Part shown: in pieces, positions 11,150-13,296 of the stretch
Numbering within the stretch: the stretch's first letter is position 1
Layout: each line of letters opens with the position of its first letter
Assembly: GCA_002314805.1 (NCBI GenBank)
Contig: DCHJ01000001.1
Coordinates: forward strand, 1-13,296
Length of the DNA stretch: 13,296 nucleotides
Direction: 5' to 3'
From: Lachnospiraceae bacterium UBA1755
Lineage (GTDB): Bacteria > Bacillota > Clostridia > Lachnospirales > Lachnospiraceae
Made by a program: the position numbers and the translations under genes
Notes under the pieces: model-generated
Database searches by the model: none
Seen by the model: only the letters and a program-made list of their open reading frames with translations
What the model was told of the DNA's origin: nothing

Positions 11150-13296
11150 AATTACAACACCGAATATTAATTATGGCCGGAGTATTCCTCATCGCGCTGC
11201 TGCTGTTTTTCCTGATACGTCAGGGAACGGCAGTAACCCACGATGAGGTATATTCATCGACGCTGGAGGATGCGAAGCTGCCCGTTGTGTATTCACGTAT
11301 GTGCGGACGCAGTATGAACTGCATGCGCGGACATCTGGGTGAGGTCTCATATGACGAGACCTATGAGACGCTTACGCTCCTGCCGGAGGACAGAAATCTG
11401 GAGCTGCACGTGGAGGGCGGCAGGGTCTATGTGATGTCTGCTTCATATGAGATAAGAAGTGCAAACCTTACTCAGCTGATAGAAAAGACTGAGATCGATG
11501 ATATTGCCAAGGATGAAAGCGGGATCACCTTAAGGCTCCCGATTCAGAACCTTATCATAAAGGATAAGGAGTACAGGCTGGATGTGACACTTTTCACACA
11601 GGAAGCGGGAGAGATCCATTACTATACGCGTATTATGCTCAATGATAATAATGAGCTGGCAGAGCAGATGCTGGATCTGGCGCAGGATTTCTCACGTAAA
11701 AATTTCAATTTCGATGAGGCCAGAGAAAATACCACATATGTTGAGACTGACGGTACCGCAGATGATACTACCCTTGCGTATACCAATCTGAAGTCGACAT
11801 TCAATAAGCTGGCATACAACGGACTCAAGCTTGTTCCTTCGCAGAAGCAGGATCTGAGGTTCTGCAATTATGACGGCAATACGGGCGAAGTGCATTTGCA
11901 TTATACGGCAGCACGGGCTCTTTCAAGCGGACAGACTGAAGTTTATGAGATAAGTGAGACCTTTACCATGAGGATGGGACTGGTAAGGATCTATATGCTT
12001 AATTATGCAAGAGATATCAGAGAAGTCTACAGGGGACGCGAAGACATTGCTTCCAGAAACATAATGCTGGGAATAAACGATGAGGATGAGATAGACTGTA
12101 TCACAAGTACAGACTCCTCCAGGACATATTTCGTCGCAACCAGAGACCTGTGGTGCATTAATTCCGCAGAAAAGTATATGAAGAATATCTTCTCATTCAG
12201 GACTAATGATGATTCTGATATGGTGAGCGGTTACCGCAGGCATGACATCAGGCTCCTTAAATGCGACAGAGACGGCAACCTCACATTTCTGCTCTACGGC
12301 TATATGAACCGCGGGGCACACGAGGGTGATACCGGTGTGTCTCTTATGCGCTATGACATCGGGACCGATACCGTAAGTGAGTATTTCTTCATACCTGTGT
12401 GCAGGACCTATGAGAGTCTTGACAAGGATGTAAGAGAATTATCATATCTCAGCGATTCAGATATCTTCTATACCAAGATAGACGGCAATTTCTATGCCAT
12501 CGATATTCGTGACGGCAGTGTGATAGTGCTGGCTCAGGGCATACAGAGCGGCTGCTATCAGCTCAGTAAGTCCATGGAAAAGCTGACCTGGCAGGGGGAT
12601 AACGGAAGGTTTGGTTCAGAGCTGATCAATATCTTTGATATGAATTCCGGAAAGAAGCAGGAGATACGGACCGAAGACGGGACACTTCTTAAGGCGGAGG
12701 GTTTTATAGGGCATGATATAGTATTAAGCATACACGATGCGAAAAACTCATGGGTTAAAAACGGAGTGGTACGCAGCATTCCGTCCAGTGCCGTTGAAAT
12801 AATGGATGAGGATCTTAATATCCTCAAGCGCTATGAAAGGAAGAATGAGTTTGTCGGAGAGATATCCGTGCATGACGGACGTGTCAATATGCAGCTCATG
12901 AAAAAGAATGCTGTCGGAGGCTTCACGGAGTCCGGTGCTGATACCATCGTGAGCAGTACGGCAACTCCCGACAGACGTGAGGATATAGGCTCCTATAACG
13001 ATGATTTCAAGGCACAGGTATTTTATGTTCAGGTCGGAGAAGATATTCACAGGAGCAAGATCAAGGTCGCTGCCAATACCGATATTGCGGAAGGCGGCAT
13101 CAGGATCAGGGATGTAGATCCGGGGGAGGATAACAGATACTCAGCCTACGGAGATAATGAGGCTCTTATGTTTACCGATGATATTGCAGCGGCTATCGGC
13201 AGTGCCTATGACCGCATGGGAAGCGTACGCTATCACGGCATGACAGTATACTGCAGACCGGCTATGGTGACTTCACGTATCATAGACAATGTGGCG
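11137..13296 (+). CDS. Large membrane-anchored extracytoplasmic protein, 5' part (partial)
   Basis: From ATG 11137 one frame stays open for 720 codons to the window's edge, with no stop. The N-terminus is a short basic stretch (MGKLKLQHR), then a hydrophobic span near residues 10-27 (LIMAGVFLIALLLFFLI) with no clear cleavage site. The rest is therefore probably outside the cell and tethered. It is rich in short beta strands and Asp/Tyr turns (for example SGYRRHDIRLLKCDRDGNLTF, DSDIFYTKIDGNFYAIDI), which suggests a beta-propeller-like fold. Four Cys occur near residues 55-62 and 250-350. I cannot name a family. The start overlaps the thrC end by 13 bases, with AAGGAG 20 bases upstream and no better site; ATG 11173 is an alternative. 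Function is unknown. Confidence 0.75.
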   Translation, partial: MGKLKLQHRILIMAGVFLIALLLFFLIRQGTAVTHDEVYSSTLEDAKLPVVYSRMCGRSMNCMRGHLGEVSYDETYETLTLLPEDRNLELHVEGGRVYVMSASYEIRSANLTQLIEKTEIDDIAKDESGITLRLPIQNLIIKDKEYRLDVTLFTQEAGEIHYYTRIMLNDNNELAEQMLDLAQDFSRKNFNFDEARENTTYVETDGTADDTTLAYTNLKSTFNKLAYNGLKLVPSQKQDLRFCNYDGNTGEVHLHYTAARALSSGQTEVYEISETFTMRMGLVRIYMLNYARDIREVYRGREDIASRNIMLGINDEDEIDCITSTDSSRTYFVATRDLWCINSAEKYMKNIFSFRTNDDSDMVSGYRRHDIRLLKCDRDGNLTFLLYGYMNRGAHEGDTGVSLMRYDIGTDTVSEYFFIPVCRTYESLDKDVRELSYLSDSDIFYTKIDGNFYAIDIRDGSVIVLAQGIQSGCYQLSKSMEKLTWQGDNGRFGSELINIFDMNSGKKQEIRTEDGTLLKAEGFIGHDIVLSIHDAKNSWVKNGVVRSIPSSAVEIMDEDLNILKRYERKNEFVGEISVHDGRVNMQLMKKNAVGGFTESGADTIVSSTATPDRREDIGSYNDDFKAQVFYVQVGEDIHRSKIKVAANTDIAEGGIRIRDVDPGEDNRYSAYGDNEALMFTDDIAAAIGSAYDRMGSVRYHGMTVYCRPAMVTSRIIDNVA

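Overview
The window looks like chromosomal DNA of a Gram-positive Clostridia species, most likely a member of the Lachnospiraceae. I infer this from strong AGGAGG-type ribosome binding sites, sigma-A-type promoters, an SdpR/SdpI pair, a ThiT-type thiamine transporter under a TPP riboswitch, a holin-like type I toxin, and pyruvate phosphate dikinase. The taxonomic call is an inference; no rRNA gene is present.

Layout. 1-260: the 3' end of ppdK and its terminator. 369-1330: a GNAT acetyltransferase and a strong terminator. 1334-2428: an sdpR-sdpI operon with a near-consensus promoter and a perfect palindromic operator across the start point; no SDP toxin gene is in view. 2568-3253 (minus): thiT with a TPP riboswitch and a near-consensus promoter. 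3290-3632: a compact type I toxin-antitoxin locus. It encodes a 36-residue hydrophobic peptide, with a convergent antisense RNA that has its own promoter and shares a two-way terminator. 3874-5045: alanine racemase and a terminator. 5073-5642 (minus): a YefM/Phd-type antitoxin followed by a YoeB toxin gene broken by one in-frame stop, with a phased GTAC operator upstream. 5670-6297 (minus): an unrecognised gene with its own palindrome-overlapped promoter. 6343-9637: a three-gene operon (SPFH protein with three C-terminal zinc ribbons, a zinc-ribbon membrane protein, a TPM-domain membrane protein) resembling the ydjI/ydjG/ydjH genes that accompany pspA in Bacillus subtilis. 9659-11149: threonine synthase. 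11137-13296: the first 720 codons of a large membrane-anchored protein that runs off the window.

How parts fit together. The SPFH, zinc-ribbon and TPM genes lie 15 bases apart on one strand and probably act as one membrane-stress or membrane-organisation unit; thrC and the large anchored protein follow closely and may be co-transcribed. The two toxin-antitoxin loci flank alr. One (type I) appears intact, the other (type II) is a decaying remnant. The strongest candidate for undescribed biology is the type I locus: its leader can form two mutually exclusive hairpin arrangements that expose or hide the ribosome binding site, and the toxin mRNA and the antisense RNA start with nearly the same 5' sequence.

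Limits: all calls come from reading the sequence by eye. No similarity search, folding program or expression data was used, and promoter, terminator and RNA-end positions are predictions.
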